Notes: generated by a model not told the origin, from the sequence alone. DNA of 64,000 nucleotides from Nocardia shimofusensis NBRC 100134 (GCF_001613125.1 NZ_BDBT01000010.1:170257-234256); one strand, 5' to 3'; counted from the first letter of the stretch, positions 17,046 through 26,771 are shown. Numbers and translations: made by a program.

Positions 17046-17345
17046 CTACTCGCCGTCGAACTTGGCCTTGAGCTCCGCGGCCGCGTCAGCGTTCTCGGCC
17101 TCGAGCTTCTGGATGTAGGAGACAGCGTCTCCGACCGTCTTCAAGCTGGCCAGATCCTCGTCGGGGATCTTCACGCCGTACTTGTCCTCGGTCTGCACAG
17201 CGATCTCGACCATGGACAGCGAGTCGATGTCCAGGTCATCGACGAAGGACTTCTCGACGGTCACCTCGGACGGTTCGATACCCGTAACCTCTTCGATGAT
17301 CCTGCCGAGTTCCTCGACGATTTGTTCCTGGGTCAGAGCGGCCAC
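17046..17345 (-). CDS. acpM: Meromycolate extension acyl carrier protein AcpM
   Basis: The product of 99 residues carries the phosphopantetheine site [19 protein letters not shown], with the modified serine in DSL, and ends in an acidic tail ([17 protein letters not shown]), shorter than mycobacterial AcpM. The start was set at GTG 17345 because AAGGGAG lies just upstream and because [16 protein letters not shown] is the family N-terminus; further upstream translation is not ACP-like. It shuttles acyl intermediates in FAS-II and sits between fabD and kasA. Confidence 0.94.
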   Translation of the reverse strand: MAALTQEQIVEELGRIIEEVTGIEPSEVTVEKSFVDDLDIDSLSMVEIAVQTEDKYGVKIPDEDLASLKTVGDAVSYIQKLEAENADAAAELKAKFDGE

Positions 17346-17503
17346 TTCGTGGCTCCCTTCTTGTTTCTGGGTAGGGCTTGTCCCCCCGGAGGGGATTTCT
17401 GTTCGGGGGGTTTCTATGTGGTTTTTCGGACCGCGACCGCCGGAGGTTACCGGCGATTCGGTCACAACCGGGCGTCATTACGGCGCACGGTCGCGGTGGA
17501 AAG

Positions 17504-18433
17504 CTAGCCGGAGTGCCCCAGCGCGGTGAACGCGGGGAGGTCCTCGGGGGTTTTCAACGCCAGCGTCGGCGTGCCCTTCAGCTCTCGTTTGGCGATGCCG
17601 ACCAGCGTCCCCGCGGGCGGCAGTTCCGCCACCGCCGAGACACCGGCGGCGCGGACCGTCTCGGAGCACAGATCCCAGCGCACGGGCCGGGTGACCTGAG
17701 CGGCGAGCTTCTCGATCGCGTCGCGCCCCGAAGCCACCGGCTTGCCGTCGAAGTTCGACAGCAGGGTCCGGGTGGGCTCACCGGGCGTGATCCGCGCGAT
17801 GGCCTCGGCCACCGCGTCCTGAGCCGGAGCCATGAAGGCGGTGTGGAAGGCACCCGCCACCGGCAGCGCCCGCACCCGTGCCTTCTCCGGCGGATTCGAC
17901 GCCAGTTCGGCCAGCGCGTCCAGCGTGCCTGCCGCCACGATCTGGCCGACCGCGTTGCGGTTGGCCGGCACCAGATCGAGCTCGGCAAGGCGAGCCAGTA
18001 CGACGGCCTCGTCGCCGCCGAGCACAGCGGACATGCCGGTCGGTTCCAGCGCGCACGCCTTCGCCATCTCCGCACCGCGGATAGCGGCGAGAGTGACGGC
18101 CTCGTCAGGGGTGATGACCCCGGCGACCGCGGCGGCGGCGAACTCGCCGACCGAATGCCCGGCCACGATCGTATCGGCAGGAATCGGATCCGTCTCGTTC
18201 TCACCCGCGGCGAGTTCTGTGTAGGCGAGCAGCGCGGCCGCCACCACCAGCGGCTGGGTCACCGCGGTGTCGACGATCTCCTCGGCCGTCGCGGTGGTGC
18301 CGAGACGGACCAGATCGAGGCCTGCGGCCTTCGACCATAGGGCGAGGCGATCACTCGCACCGGGGAGGTCGAGCCAGGGGGCGAGCATGCCGGGAGTCTG
18401 GGACCCCTGTCCAGGGGCGAACAACGCGATCAC
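17504..18433 (-). CDS. fabD: Malonyl-CoA:ACP transacylase FabD
   Basis: This 309-residue protein (GTG start 18433, VIALFAPGQGSQTPGM) has the acyltransferase nucleophile motif VAGHSVGEFAAAAVAG, and VAGAFHTAFMAPA with the catalytic histidine. It loads malonate on AcpM for FAS-II elongation. It heads the fabD-acpM-kasA unit. The 128 nt ahead of it hold an inverted repeat at 18500-18520, a likely operator for the upstream MabR regulator. The GTG was chosen because family N-termini begin at this strand; the upstream in-frame sequence crosses the operator. Confidence 0.94.
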   Translation of the reverse strand: MIALFAPGQGSQTPGMLAPWLDLPGASDRLALWSKAAGLDLVRLGTTATAEEIVDTAVTQPLVVAAALLAYTELAAGENETDPIPADTIVAGHSVGEFAAAAVAGVITPDEAVTLAAIRGAEMAKACALEPTGMSAVLGGDEAVVLARLAELDLVPANRNAVGQIVAAGTLDALAELASNPPEKARVRALPVAGAFHTAFMAPAQDAVAEAIARITPGEPTRTLLSNFDGKPVASGRDAIEKLAAQVTRPVRWDLCSETVRAAGVSAVAELPPAGTLVGIAKRELKGTPTLALKTPEDLPAFTALGHSG

Positions 18434-18499
18434 GTCTCTAAGAAAACACTGTGAGCCCCGCCGCAAGAGATGTCGGTGCGAATGAAGCTTTCGGACCGC

Positions 18500-18520
18500 T
18501 TTTGTGGGGGTCCCACAAAA
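18500..18520. promoter_or_regulatory. Probable MabR operator upstream of fabD
   Basis: A perfect 9-bp inverted repeat TTTTGTGGG / CCCACAAAA with a 3-bp spacer gives the pattern TTTTGT-N9-ACAAAA, centred about 77 bp before the fabD start. From memory this is the palindrome described for MabR binding at the mycobacterial fabD promoter. The regulator gene lies immediately upstream. Confidence 0.7.
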
Positions 18521-18561
18521 ACCCACGTGGACCGGCCGGATCGGACAGTCGATGCCGCGCG

Positions 18562-19893
18562 TTACAACCCTTCGGAATCGTGTGTTTCCACAGAGGTTTC
18601 TGGTGCGGATTGTGATGTTTCGTTACGCGTTCGTGTCAAGCGACCCATGGTGGCCGCGATCCTGAGTACGTACGCGTCCCGCGCATTGAGCGGATCTCGC
18701 CCGGTGACTTCGGCGATTCGCTTCAACCGATACCGGACCGTATTTGGATGTACGTACAGCTGGCGCGCACACGTCTCGACGGCTCCACCGCAGTCGAGAT
18801 AGGCATCGAGGGTGTCGGCCAGCGCCGAACCGGCAGCCTCCAACGGGAGCACAACATACTCGTTCAACGCGTCCACCGCACCTCTGTCGCCGAGCAACAC
18901 ACGCTCGGGTAACAGTTCGGCCGCGTGCACCGGGCGCGGCGCGCCGCGCCAGCCCACGACGGCCTCCATGCCGGCCAGTGCCTCCACCGCGCTGGTGTGC
19001 GCCGCGCCGAGCGTGCGCATGGTCGGACCGATCACCACAGGACCGTCGGAGAACACCTCGGCCAGCAGGTCCGCCACGAACGGCCCGGCATTGTTGTCGC
19101 CGAGATGACCGCTGACGACCATCACCAGGCGCGCCCCCTGCACCACCGCCAGCGCGGCGCGACCGTGCCTGGCGGCGATGTTGTGCACCGCGCCCACCGC
19201 GGACACACCGTGTCCCCCGGGAGGCGTGCCGACCAGCACGGTGGCGGGCGCCGTGGCGTCCCAGTTCAACGTGGCGGCACGCGAGAGCATGTCCGGACCC
19301 GTGTCGCCGCGCACCACGGCGTCGACGACCAGCGCCTCCAGACGGGTGTCCCAGGCGCCGCGCGATTCGGCGGCGCTGGCGTACACCGAGGCGGCGGCGA
19401 ATCCGAGCTCACGCCCGTATCGCAGCACCGCCTCGGTGAGCGCGACCAGCTGACGATCGTTGCGCGCCAGCGCGGGCAGCCACTGCTCGAAGAACTCCAT
19501 GGCCACCCGGACCATGTCCACGGTCTGGCGCAGCGTCAGCCGCCGCGCCAGATCCTGCGGAATCACCTGGAAGGTGTCCAGGCTGAACCGGATGTCGCTG
19601 TCCGGGTCCTGCAACCACTCCAGGAAGTTCACCACCGCGGTCTGCACCAGCATCTGCACGCCCGCGCGCTGCGCGGCGTCCAGATCGGCGAAGAACGGCA
19701 ACCGATCCTGCATCGAGCCCACCGCCTCGGTGGACAGCCGCCCGGAGAACTGCTTCACCCTTTTGAGCAGCGTGTCCGGCAGCGGGTCACGGGTCTGGCG
19801 GTTCGGTGAGAGCGCGCCCGTCGGCAGATACACCTCGTGCTCGGAAGAGCCTTCGGAGATCCGTCTCGGCCGCGGCGGTTTACGGTCCACCAT
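18562..19893 (-). CDS. mabR: MabR-type PucR-family regulator of mycolic acid genes
   Basis: This 443-residue protein has a CdaR/PucR architecture: an N-terminal helical sensory part, a central GGDEF-like fold, and a C-terminal HTH_30 domain (TCARQLYVHPNTVRYRLKRI, about residues 385-405). It corresponds in position and type to Rv2242 (MabR) and to Streptomyces FasR, which control the fabD operon, with long-chain acyl-CoA as the proposed signal. It follows aceE by 11 nt, so its expression is probably tied to pyruvate dehydrogenase. Its target is most likely the inverted repeat between it and fabD. Confidence 0.9.
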   Translation of the reverse strand: MVDRKPPRPRRISEGSSEHEVYLPTGALSPNRQTRDPLPDTLLKRVKQFSGRLSTEAVGSMQDRLPFFADLDAAQRAGVQMLVQTAVVNFLEWLQDPDSDIRFSLDTFQVIPQDLARRLTLRQTVDMVRVAMEFFEQWLPALARNDRQLVALTEAVLRYGRELGFAAASVYASAAESRGAWDTRLEALVVDAVVRGDTGPDMLSRAATLNWDATAPATVLVGTPPGGHGVSAVGAVHNIAARHGRAALAVVQGARLVMVVSGHLGDNNAGPFVADLLAEVFSDGPVVIGPTMRTLGAAHTSAVEALAGMEAVVGWRGAPRPVHAAELLPERVLLGDRGAVDALNEYVVLPLEAAGSALADTLDAYLDCGGAVETCARQLYVHPNTVRYRLKRIAEVTGRDPLNARDAYVLRIAATMGRLTRTRNETSQSAPETSVETHDSEGL

Positions 19894-19904
19894 CCAATGT
19901 TGCG

Positions 19905-22802
19905 CTATGCCAGATCTTCGTCCGAACTCACGGCAGGCTTCGGCGCGGCATCCACGTCCGCGATGCGGTACTTGCGTGCCGCTTCGACGGCCGCGGACCG
20001 GTCGATCCGGCCCGCGTTCGCCAGCCCGATCAGCACCGCCACCACGATGGATTGCGCGTCGACGTTGAACCGCCTGCGCGCGGCCGGACGGGTGTCGGAG
20101 AAGCCGAAACCGTCGGTGCCGAGGGTGATGAACTCACCGGGCACCCACTGGCGCACCTGATCGGGCACCGCCCGCATCCAGTCGGTGGCCGCGACGAACG
20201 GACCGCTCGCCTGCGACAGCGCCTCGGTCACATACGGCACCGCGGGCTCGGCGCCCGGATCGCGCAGCGCGGCGATCTCCGCGAGCAGCGCCTCCTTGCG
20301 CAGCTCACCCCACGAGGTCACCGACCACACATCGGCCTGCACACCCCATTCCTCGGCCAGCAGCGCCTGCGCTCGCAGACCGTCGGGCACCGTCACGCCG
20401 GAGACCAGGATCTGGGCGCGCACATCGCCCTCGCCGCCCGCCCGGTAGCGGTAGAGGCCCTTCAACAGCCCCGCCACATCCAGGTCCTCGGGCTCGGCCG
20501 GCTGCTGATAGGGCTCGTTGTAGAGGGTGATGTAGTAGAAGACGTCCTCGCCGCCGAAGGTGTCCTCCGGCCGCTCCATCGGTTCGGTGCCGGGCAGCGC
20601 CCCCGCATGCTCGGCAGGTTTGCCGCCGCCGTACATCCGTCGCAGGCCGTCGCGCACGATGTGGGCGATCTCGAAGGCGAACGCCGGATCGTAGGTCACC
20701 ACTGCGGGATTGGTGGAGGCCAGCAGGAGTGAGTGACCGTCGTTGTGCTGCAGACCCTCACCGGTCAGCGTGGTCCGTCCCGCGGTCGCGCCGAGCACGA
20801 AGCCGCGGGCCAGCTGATCGGCCGCCGCCCACAGACCGTCGCCGGTGCGCTGGAAACCGAACATCGAATAGAAGATGTAGAGCGGGATCATCGGCTCGCC
20901 ATGGGTGGCGTAGGACGTGCCCACGGCGGTGAACGATGCCGTCGAACCCGCTTCGTTGATGCCCTCGTGCAGGATCTGGCCGACGGCGCTCTCCTTGTAG
21001 GCGAGCATCAGTTCGGCGTCCACCGAGGTGTACAGCTGCCCGTTGCGGTTGTAGATCTTCAACGAGGGGAACCACGAGTCCATGCCGAAGGTGCGGGCCT
21101 CGTCGGGGATGATCGGCACGATGCGCTTGCCGATCTCCTTGTCACGCAGCAGTTCCTTCATCAGCCGCACCAGCGCCATCGTGGTCGCCACGTTCTGCTT
21201 GCCCGAGCCCTTGCGCACCGACTTGTAGGCCTCGTCGCCGGGCAGGGTCAAAGGCTTTGCGGTGCTGCGCCGTTCGGGCAGGAATCCGCCGAGCGCCCGG
21301 CGCCGGTCGAGCATGTACTGGATCTCGCGGGCCTCCATGCCGGGGTGGTAGTACGGCGGCAGGTACGGATCCTTCTCCAGCTCCGCGTCGCTGATCGGGA
21401 TGCGCTGCACATCGCGGAAGTCCTTGAGGTCCTGCAACGTCAGCTTCTTCATCTGATGCGTCGCGTTGCGACCCTCGAAGTGCTTGCCGAGGGTGTAGCC
21501 CTTGATCGTCTTGGCCAGGATCACCGTCGGCTGACCCTTGTGCGCCATCGCCGCCGCGTACGCCGCGTACACCTTGCGGTAGTCGTGGCCGCCGCGCTTG
21601 AGGTTCCAGATCTCCTGGTCGGACATGTTCTGCACCAGCGCCTTGGTGCGCGGGTCCCGGCCGAAGAAGTGGTCGCGCACGTAGGCGCCGTCGTTGGCCT
21701 TGTAGGTCTGGTAGTCACCGTCGGGCGTGCTGTTCATCAGGTTCACCAGCGCGCCGTCGCGGTCGGCGCCGAGCAGCTGATCCCACTCGCGGCCCCAGAT
21801 CACCTTGATGACGTTCCAGCCCGCGCCGCGGAAGAACGACTCGAGTTCCTGGATGATCTTGCCGTTGCCGCGGACGGGCCCGTCGAGGCGCTGCAGGTTG
21901 CAGTTCACCACGAAGGTCAGGTTGTCCAGACCCTCCATGGCCGCCACGTGCGCCAGGCCGCGCGACTCCGGCTCGTCCATCTCGCCGTCGCCGAGGAACG
22001 CCCACACGTGCTGATCGGAGGTGTCCTTGAGGCCGCGGTCGTGCAGGTAGTGGTTGAACCTCGCCTGGTAGATCGCGTTCATCGGGCCCAGGCCCATGGA
22101 CACGGTCGGGAATTCCCAGAAGTTGTTCAGCAGTCGCGGATGCGGGTAGGACGGCAGGCCGCGGCCGAGACCGCCGTGGCTGTACTCCTGCCGGAAACCG
22201 TCGAGCTGGTCGGTGCTGAGCCTGCCCTCGAGGAAGGCGCGGGCGTAGATGCCCGGCGAGGCGTGGCCCTGGATGAAGATCTGATCGCCGCCGCCGGAGT
22301 GATCCTTACCACGGAAGAAGTGGTTGAAGCCCACCTCGTACAGCGCGGCCGAGGACGCGTACGTGGAGATGTGGCCGCCGACGCCGATGCCGGGCCGCTG
22401 CCCGCGATGCACCATGATCGCGGCGTTCCAGCGGATGAAGGCGCGGTAGCGGCGCTCGACCTCTTCGTCGCCGGGGAACCACGGCTCGTTCTCGGTCGGA
22501 ATGGTGTTGACGTAGTCGGTGGAGGTCAGGGCCGGGATCGAGACGCGGCGCTCACCGGCGCGCTCGAGCAGGCGCAGCATCAGGTAGCGGGCGCGCTGCG
22601 GGCCTTCGCGCTCGAGCATCTCGTCGAACGACTCGAGCCATTCCCCGGTCTCCTCGGGGTCGATGTCGGGTAGGTAGGACGCCACTCCTTCGCGGATCAC
22701 CCGCACGCGTTCGCCCGTGGCGGGCGCCGGAGCTCCGCTCGAGCCTGCGGCGTCTGTTCCGGTGGATTTCGCCGTAACGGAAGAGTCGATGAGGTCGGTC
22801 AA
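19905..22802 (-). CDS. aceE: Pyruvate dehydrogenase E1 component AceE
   Basis: The product of 965 residues is a homodimeric-type E1. The thiamine-diphosphate motif [12 protein letters not shown] through [16 protein letters not shown] is present, with [17 protein letters not shown] near the N-terminus and [11 protein letters not shown] in the pyrimidine-domain half. It decarboxylates pyruvate and passes acetyl groups to the E2 of the complex. The start was set at TTG 22802 because GAGGAG lies about 5 nt upstream and MTDLIDSS begins the coding-like sequence; an in-frame ATG at 22955 would add 51 residues of non-family sequence. It begins the aceE-mabR unit and diverges from a lipoprotein gene. 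Confidence 0.94.
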   Translation of the reverse strand: MTDLIDSSVTAKSTGTDAAGSSGAPAPATGERVRVIREGVASYLPDIDPEETGEWLESFDEMLEREGPQRARYLMLRLLERAGERRVSIPALTSTDYVNTIPTENEPWFPGDEEVERRYRAFIRWNAAIMVHRGQRPGIGVGGHISTYASSAALYEVGFNHFFRGKDHSGGGDQIFIQGHASPGIYARAFLEGRLSTDQLDGFRQEYSHGGLGRGLPSYPHPRLLNNFWEFPTVSMGLGPMNAIYQARFNHYLHDRGLKDTSDQHVWAFLGDGEMDEPESRGLAHVAAMEGLDNLTFVVNCNLQRLDGPVRGNGKIIQELESFFRGAGWNVIKVIWGREWDQLLGADRDGALVNLMNSTPDGDYQTYKANDGAYVRDHFFGRDPRTKALVQNMSDQEIWNLKRGGHDYRKVYAAYAAAMAHKGQPTVILAKTIKGYTLGKHFEGRNATHQMKKLTLQDLKDFRDVQRIPISDAELEKDPYLPPYYHPGMEAREIQYMLDRRRALGGFLPERRSTAKPLTLPGDEAYKSVRKGSGKQNVATTMALVRLMKELLRDKEIGKRIVPIIPDEARTFGMDSWFPSLKIYNRNGQLYTSVDAELMLAYKESAVGQILHEGINEAGSTASFTAVGTSYATHGEPMIPLYIFYSMFGFQRTGDGLWAAADQLARGFVLGATAGRTTLTGEGLQHNDGHSLLLASTNPAVVTYDPAFAFEIAHIVRDGLRRMYGGGKPAEHAGALPGTEPMERPEDTFGGEDVFYYITLYNEPYQQPAEPEDLDVAGLLKGLYRYRAGGEGDVRAQILVSGVTVPDGLRAQALLAEEWGVQADVWSVTSWGELRKEALLAEIAALRDPGAEPAVPYVTEALSQASGPFVAATDWMRAVPDQVRQWVPGEFITLGTDGFGFSDTRPAARRRFNVDAQSIVVAVLIGLANAGRIDRSAAVEAARKYRIADVDAAPKPAVSSDEDLA

Positions 22803-23063
22803 ATCTGCTCCTCGTGCAGGTGTGGAAAAGCTGATGTGCTTCGTAATCCGTGGACGGGTCCGCTGGTGTGCGGATTCGCCCGATGCGCCAGGTCGGTCGC
22901 ACCCTCCATCCTTCCCGAAGGTGCGTCCCGAAGCATCATGGCAGCCGGAAATCAAGTACCGTCTGCAGAAAATGGGTTACCGCCCAGTTGCCCCGGCAGA
23001 CCTCGCGTGCCGGGCTCCATCAGCCACCATGCGCAGCCGCCACCGTGAGCAGGGGAGACGACG

Positions 23064-23600
23064 ATGAAGCTGTTGAATCCGCACCGGATCGGACTGGCCT
23101 GCTCGGCGCTGGCCGTCCTCGCCGGGACGGTGGTGGCCTGCGGCGAGCAGGTTCCCGGCACCGCGTTGCCGAACACCGGCGAGGTCGCGATCTACCAGAG
23201 CGAGCAGGCCGCCGCCACGTCCTCGCGCCGGGCCGCCGAGCAGGCGCAGGCGATCACCGACAACTGCGCGCCCTTCGCGAACACCAGCGGCATCGGCGTG
23301 CAGCGCTACAACGAGTTCGTCGAAGCCCACGACTCGAACGCCCCCGACTACGACGCCCGGCGCGACACCGCCGCGACGACTCTCCAGGATGCGGCGAACA
23401 AGGTCGAGGCAGGCGTGAACAACGCCGGCGACAAATTGCCGCCGGATCTGGCGGGCAAACTCATCGAGTACGTGAACGCGGCGCGCCAGCTCGCCGAGGA
23501 GACCGGAAAGATGTCCTACCACGCGAATGTCGACCCGCTCAACGCCGCGAGCCAGCGGGTCAACAACGCCCGCAACACCGTACGGGAGGCCTGCCCGTAG
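23064..23600 (+). CDS. Putative lipoprotein of unknown function
   Basis: The protein has 178 residues with a signal peptide (positively charged MKLLNPHR, hydrophobic core, lipobox AGTVVACG with Cys about residue 27), so it should be acylated and anchored outside the membrane. The mature part is helical, rich in Ala/Gln/Asn, with only two further cysteines (NCAPF and the C-terminal REACP) that could form a disulphide. Its position between aceE and the DUF3052 gene matches a hypothetical gene in mycobacteria. GGGGAGACGACG precedes the start. Function is unknown. Confidence 0.82.
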   Translation: MKLLNPHRIGLACSALAVLAGTVVACGEQVPGTALPNTGEVAIYQSEQAAATSSRRAAEQAQAITDNCAPFANTSGIGVQRYNEFVEAHDSNAPDYDARRDTAATTLQDAANKVEAGVNNAGDKLPPDLAGKLIEYVNAARQLAEETGKMSYHANVDPLNAASQRVNNARNTVREACP

Positions 23601-23745
23601 CCCCGGATCGGCGGTGCCCCGGAGGCCGTTCCGGCGCTCCCCCCGACGCGACATTCGCCCCATTTTCGACCGATCAGCTTGCGCTCAGGCCGATAACCAT
23701 GTTCGCTTGCACTTACCTGTTGTCGGGATTGAGGAGGACACCACC

Positions 23746-24168
23746 GTGGTCGCCGCGGCGGACGCGCAGAATTACGCTCAGAAGCTTGGCATTGCACACG
23801 GCATGGTTGTCCAAGAGCTCGGCTGGGACGAGGACACAGATGACGACCTTCGTGCGGCCGTAGAGGAAGCCAGCGGCGGCGAGATGGTCGACGAGGATTC
23901 CGACGAGGTCGTGGACGCGGTGCTGCTGTGGTGGCGCGACGGTGACGGCGATCTGGCCGACGAGCTGATGGAAGTCATCAGCCCGCTCGCCGACGACGGT
24001 TTCATCTGGGTACTCACGCCCAAGACCGGTCAGCCGGGCCACGTGGACCCGAGTGAGATCGCCGAATCGGCTCCTACGGCCGGCCTGACCCAGACCTCGG
24101 CCATCAGCCTCGGTGGATGGACCGGCAGCCGCCTCGTGCAGCCCAAGGCTCCCTCCAAACAGCGCTGA
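23746..24168 (+). CDS. DUF3052 family protein
   Basis: This 140-residue acidic protein starts at GTG 23746 with GAGGAGGAC about 7 nt upstream. It carries the DUF3052 block: KLGIAHGMVVQELGWDEDTD, then DAVLLWWRDGDGDLADELMD-like sequence, and FIWVLTPKTGQPGHVDP. The family is small, soluble and restricted mostly to actinobacteria, with no agreed function. It stands next to ahpE, as in mycobacteria, but in the same orientation as ahpE with an 80-nt gap that could contain a promoter. Confidence 0.88.
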   Translation: MVAAADAQNYAQKLGIAHGMVVQELGWDEDTDDDLRAAVEEASGGEMVDEDSDEVVDAVLLWWRDGDGDLADELMEVISPLADDGFIWVLTPKTGQPGHVDPSEIAESAPTAGLTQTSAISLGGWTGSRLVQPKAPSKQR

Positions 24169-24247
24169 CCCTTTTCGCTATGGTTTGCCTCCGGACGGTG
24201 GGTAACCACCGTCCGGCCGCAAACCCGTCACGATGGAGGATTCGCGT

Positions 24248-24727
24248 ATGCCCGCCGAGGTCGGCCCACTGGAAGTCGGCACCGTCGCGCCGGATTTCAC
24301 CCTCAAGGACCAGAACAACCAGCCCGTCACCCTCTCGGACTACCGGGGCGGCAAGAACGTGCTGATCGTGTTCTACCCGCTCGCCTTCACCGGCGTGTGC
24401 CAGGGCGAGCTGTGCAAGGTCCGCGACGAACTGCCCAAGTTCCAGAACGACGACGCCGAGATCCTGGCGATCTCCGTCGGCCCCCCGCCCACTCACAAGA
24501 TCTGGGCGGCCGAGCAGGGCTACACCTTCCCCCTGCTGTCGGACTTCTGGCCGCACGGCGCCATCGCTCAGGCCTACGGCGTCTTCAACGACAAGACCGG
24601 CATCGCCAACCGCGGCACCTTCGTCGTCGACAAGGCGGGCATCATCCGCTTCTCGGAGATGAACGGCCCCGGAGAGCCCCGTGACCAGGGAGCTTGGGAG
24701 AACGCGCTCGCCGCGCTAGATTCATAA
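24248..24727 (+). CDS. ahpE: One-cysteine peroxiredoxin AhpE
   Basis: This 159-residue peroxiredoxin has the peroxidatic cysteine in the motif YPLAFTGVCQGELCKVRDE (the P-x3-T-x2-C motif), with Arg in the later FVVDKAGIIRF region. It detoxifies peroxides and peroxynitrite and is reduced by mycothiol/mycoredoxin in the mycobacterial homologue. The second cysteine (ELC) is near the first; a separate resolving cysteine is not apparent. GGAGG about 8 nt before ATG 24248 decides against the in-frame ATG at 24233. Confidence 0.93.
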   Translation: MPAEVGPLEVGTVAPDFTLKDQNNQPVTLSDYRGGKNVLIVFYPLAFTGVCQGELCKVRDELPKFQNDDAEILAISVGPPPTHKIWAAEQGYTFPLLSDFWPHGAIAQAYGVFNDKTGIANRGTFVVDKAGIIRFSEMNGPGEPRDQGAWENALAALDS

Positions 24728-24759
24728 ACCGTTCCCGCCGGTTCCGGCCGGCAGGATAC

Positions 24760-24831
24760 GGGCGTATAGCTCAGCGGTAGAGCACTGGTTTTACACACCA
24801 GCGGTCGGGGGTTCGATCCCCTCTGCGCCCA
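24760..24831 (+). tRNA. tRNA-Val (anticodon UAC)
   Basis: The 72-nt sequence folds as a cloverleaf. The acceptor arm GGGCGTA pairs with TGCGCCC (one G-U), the D arm is AGCTCAGCGGTAGAGC, and the anticodon arm CTGGT/ACCAG has loop TTTACAC giving UAC. The T arm is CGGGGGTTCGATCCCCT. No CCA is encoded. Confidence 0.95.
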
Positions 24832-24985
24832 CTCCGGAATTCGCGGACCACAGCGGTTCGGTATCGCCCACGAACGATTGCCTCGCTCCCGCGGCCCGGC
24901 CATACTGGTCGAACCGCGATTCCGGCGGTCGGAACTCGAGAGTGTCTCACCTCGGCCGCCAAGGGATTTGCGGTGTGGGGGGCTC

Positions 24986-25267
24986 ATGGAATTGCTGCAC
25001 AACGCCGGGTTCGTCGTCTGGATACTCGGCAACGTAGGAATCCTGGTGTCCCGCTGGCGGGAACGGCGCCGGAGCCTCCACGGTAGCCGGTTCACGGTGG
25101 CGAGCTTGCTGGTCGCCGCCCTCGGAGCAGGTATCGCCGGGGCGACCTATCTCGCTGTCGCGGAGGACTCTTCGTGGCCGCGGATCGCAGTCGCGGGCGC
25201 GCTACTTCTGGTGACAGCGCTGAATCTGATCGCAGCGCTCAGCCGACGTCGCGGCGCAGCCAGGTGA
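24986..25267 (+). CDS. Small two-helix membrane protein, unknown
   Basis: This 93-residue protein is preceded by a weak purine stretch (GTGTGGGGGGCTC). It has three short hydrophobic segments (about residues 6-22, 36-57 and 64-83) separated by an Arg-rich loop (RWRERRRSLHGSR), so probably two or three membrane passes with the basic loop inside. Its end overlaps the convergent DUF3145 gene by 29 bp. No family recognised. Confidence 0.6.
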   Translation: MELLHNAGFVVWILGNVGILVSRWRERRRSLHGSRFTVASLLVAALGAGIAGATYLAVAEDSSWPRIAVAGALLLVTALNLIAALSRRRGAAR

Positions 25268-25778
25268 CCTCCGCGCCCACGGCGTCGTCGTCCCCGCTGC
25301 GGAATGCTTCCAGATCCTCGTCCCACGGCGTCCCCATCGCCCGGTCGATTTCGGCGGCCAGGTCGTAACCGGAGCGCTTCCCCTCGCTGCGCGCCGATTG
25401 CAGCATCGATCGCAGGCGGTTCTCGCCCACCATGACATCCCCGTTGGCGCTCACCGCGCCATGCCACAGTCCCAGCACCGGCGAGAAGCTGTAGCGCTCG
25501 CCGTCGACGCCGTCGCTGGGGTCCTCGGTGACTTCGAAGCGCAGAACCGGCCAGGAGCGCAGGGATCGGGCGATGCGGCCCGCGGTACCGACAGGGCCGA
25601 TCCAGTCGCTGGACGCGCGCAGGTGGCCGTCGACGGGCTGGGTGGTCCACCTGAGCTTGGCGGGCGAGCTGAGCGCCGAGGTGAGTGCCCATTCGACGTG
25701 CGGACACAGCGCGGCAGGGGCTGAGTGGATCCAGACCACACCCGCCGTCGCGTCCGCGAACTGACTCGATGCGCGCAC
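25239..25778 (-). CDS. DUF3145 family protein
   Basis: The product of 179 residues starts MRASSQFADATAGVVWIHS, the conserved DUF3145 N-terminus, and contains CPHVEWALTSALS, WIGPVGTAGRIARSLRSW, RFEVTEDPSDGVDGERYS, and LGLWHGAVSANGDVMVGENRL. The family is actinobacterial and of unknown role. GTG 25778 was chosen among three close GTG codons because it gives the family N-terminus with GGAGG 8 nt upstream. Four imperfect direct repeats lie about 70-100 nt upstream and are likely regulatory. Confidence 0.85.
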   Translation of the reverse strand: MRASSQFADATAGVVWIHSAPAALCPHVEWALTSALSSPAKLRWTTQPVDGHLRASSDWIGPVGTAGRIARSLRSWPVLRFEVTEDPSDGVDGERYSFSPVLGLWHGAVSANGDVMVGENRLRSMLQSARSEGKRSGYDLAAEIDRAMGTPWDEDLEAFRSGDDDAVGAEVTWLRRDVG

Positions 25779-25843
25779 CACTGACACCTCCAGCTCAGAC
25801 GAGGGACGTCTTCCCCAACGACCTGTCTGCTGCTGGCGTTGCC

Positions 25844-25879
25844 CGAGTGTACTCGAGTGTACGGAGTTACGAGTGTTAC
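25844..25879 (-). repeat. Four tandem 8-10 bp direct repeats upstream of the DUF3145 gene
   Basis: On the minus strand the units read GTAACACTC, GTAACTCC, GTACACTCGA and GTACACTCG, back to back over 36 bp. Their phase (9-10 bp) and place (66-101 nt before the DUF3145 start) fit a repeated binding site for one regulator along one face of the helix. The GTnAC core resembles the direct-repeat style of MtrA-type response-regulator sites, but this is only a resemblance. Confidence 0.6.
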
Positions 25880-25917
25880 TCGGTTCGTGTGTTGCCCGGC
25901 AGTTACCCGCCGCCGGT

Positions 25918-26730
25918 TCAGGCCCCTGACTTTTCGGCGATCACCGCGTCACTGAGGAGCGGCCAGGCGGCACGCGCCCAGTCGCCGAAATTCTCGTCGG
26001 CGAGAGCGCAACACGCCAGACCCTGTCGCGGGTCGACCCACAGAAATGTTCCGGTTTGCCCGAAGTGGCCGAAAGTACGCGGGGAGTTGGTGGTTCCGGT
26101 CCAGTGCGGGGACTTGCCGTCACGGATCTCGAACCCGAGGCCCCAGTCGTTGGGGCGCTGAGAGCCGAATCCGGGCAACACGCCGTTGAGACCGGGGAAC
26201 TGCACGGTGGTCGCCTCGGCCAGGGTCTGCGGCGAGATCAACCGGGGGTCCAGCAATTCCGCGGCGAAGCGCAGGAGGTCGTCCAGGGTGGAGCGGCAGG
26301 CGTGCCCCGCCGGGCCGGCCAGCGCGGAGGATGCCATACCCAGTGGCACGAAAACGGATTCGCGCAGGTATTCGTCGAACGCGATGCCGGATTGTTCGGC
26401 GACGAAGTCGGCGAGGACCTCGAAGCCCGAACTGGAGTAGATCCGGCGGGCGCCGGGTTCGGCCAAGACCTCGGTGGTGTCGAAGGCCAGGCCGGAGGCG
26501 TGGGCGAGGAGATGGCGCACGGTCGCGCCGGGCGGACCGGCGGGCTGGTCGAGCTCGATCGCGCCCTCTTCGATCGCCACGAGAACGGCATACGCGACCA
26601 GCGGCTTGGTCACCGAGGCCAGTGCGAACACCCGGTCGGTGTCGCCCCGGGACGTCGTTGCCGCGCCGGACACCACGCCCGCCGCCGCGTGCCGGACCGG
26701 CCAGTCGTCGATCTGCTCGAGTGCTCGCAC
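25918..26730 (-). CDS. Serine hydrolase, beta-lactamase class C/penicillin-binding-protein-like
   Basis: The protein has 270 residues. It has the nucleophile motif SVTK (FALASVTKPLVAYAVL, about residues 37-53), a second motif YSS in the place of YxN (RRIYSSSGFEVLADFV), and HFGQTG near the C-terminus replacing the KTG box. It lacks a signal peptide and is shorter than AmpC, so a cytoplasmic esterase or D-aminopeptidase-type hydrolase is more likely than a beta-lactamase. The start is GTG. It lies between the DUF3145 gene and adh on the same strand; a hairpin separates it from adh. Confidence 0.82.
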   Translation of the reverse strand: MRALEQIDDWPVRHAAAGVVSGAATTSRGDTDRVFALASVTKPLVAYAVLVAIEEGAIELDQPAGPPGATVRHLLAHASGLAFDTTEVLAEPGARRIYSSSGFEVLADFVAEQSGIAFDEYLRESVFVPLGMASSALAGPAGHACRSTLDDLLRFAAELLDPRLISPQTLAEATTVQFPGLNGVLPGFGSQRPNDWGLGFEIRDGKSPHWTGTTNSPRTFGHFGQTGTFLWVDPRQGLACCALADENFGDWARAAWPLLSDAVIAEKSGA

Positions 26731-26771
26731 CCCGCGAGCCTACGAGACAACGCCCGGCGAACCCAAGGGCG

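Noticed and set aside
20733..22673. A 646-codon open frame on the plus strand opposite aceE
   Set aside because: It lies antisense to a strongly conserved gene in a GC-rich genome; the translation is His/Val/Arg/Leu-rich without motifs, typical of a shadow frame.
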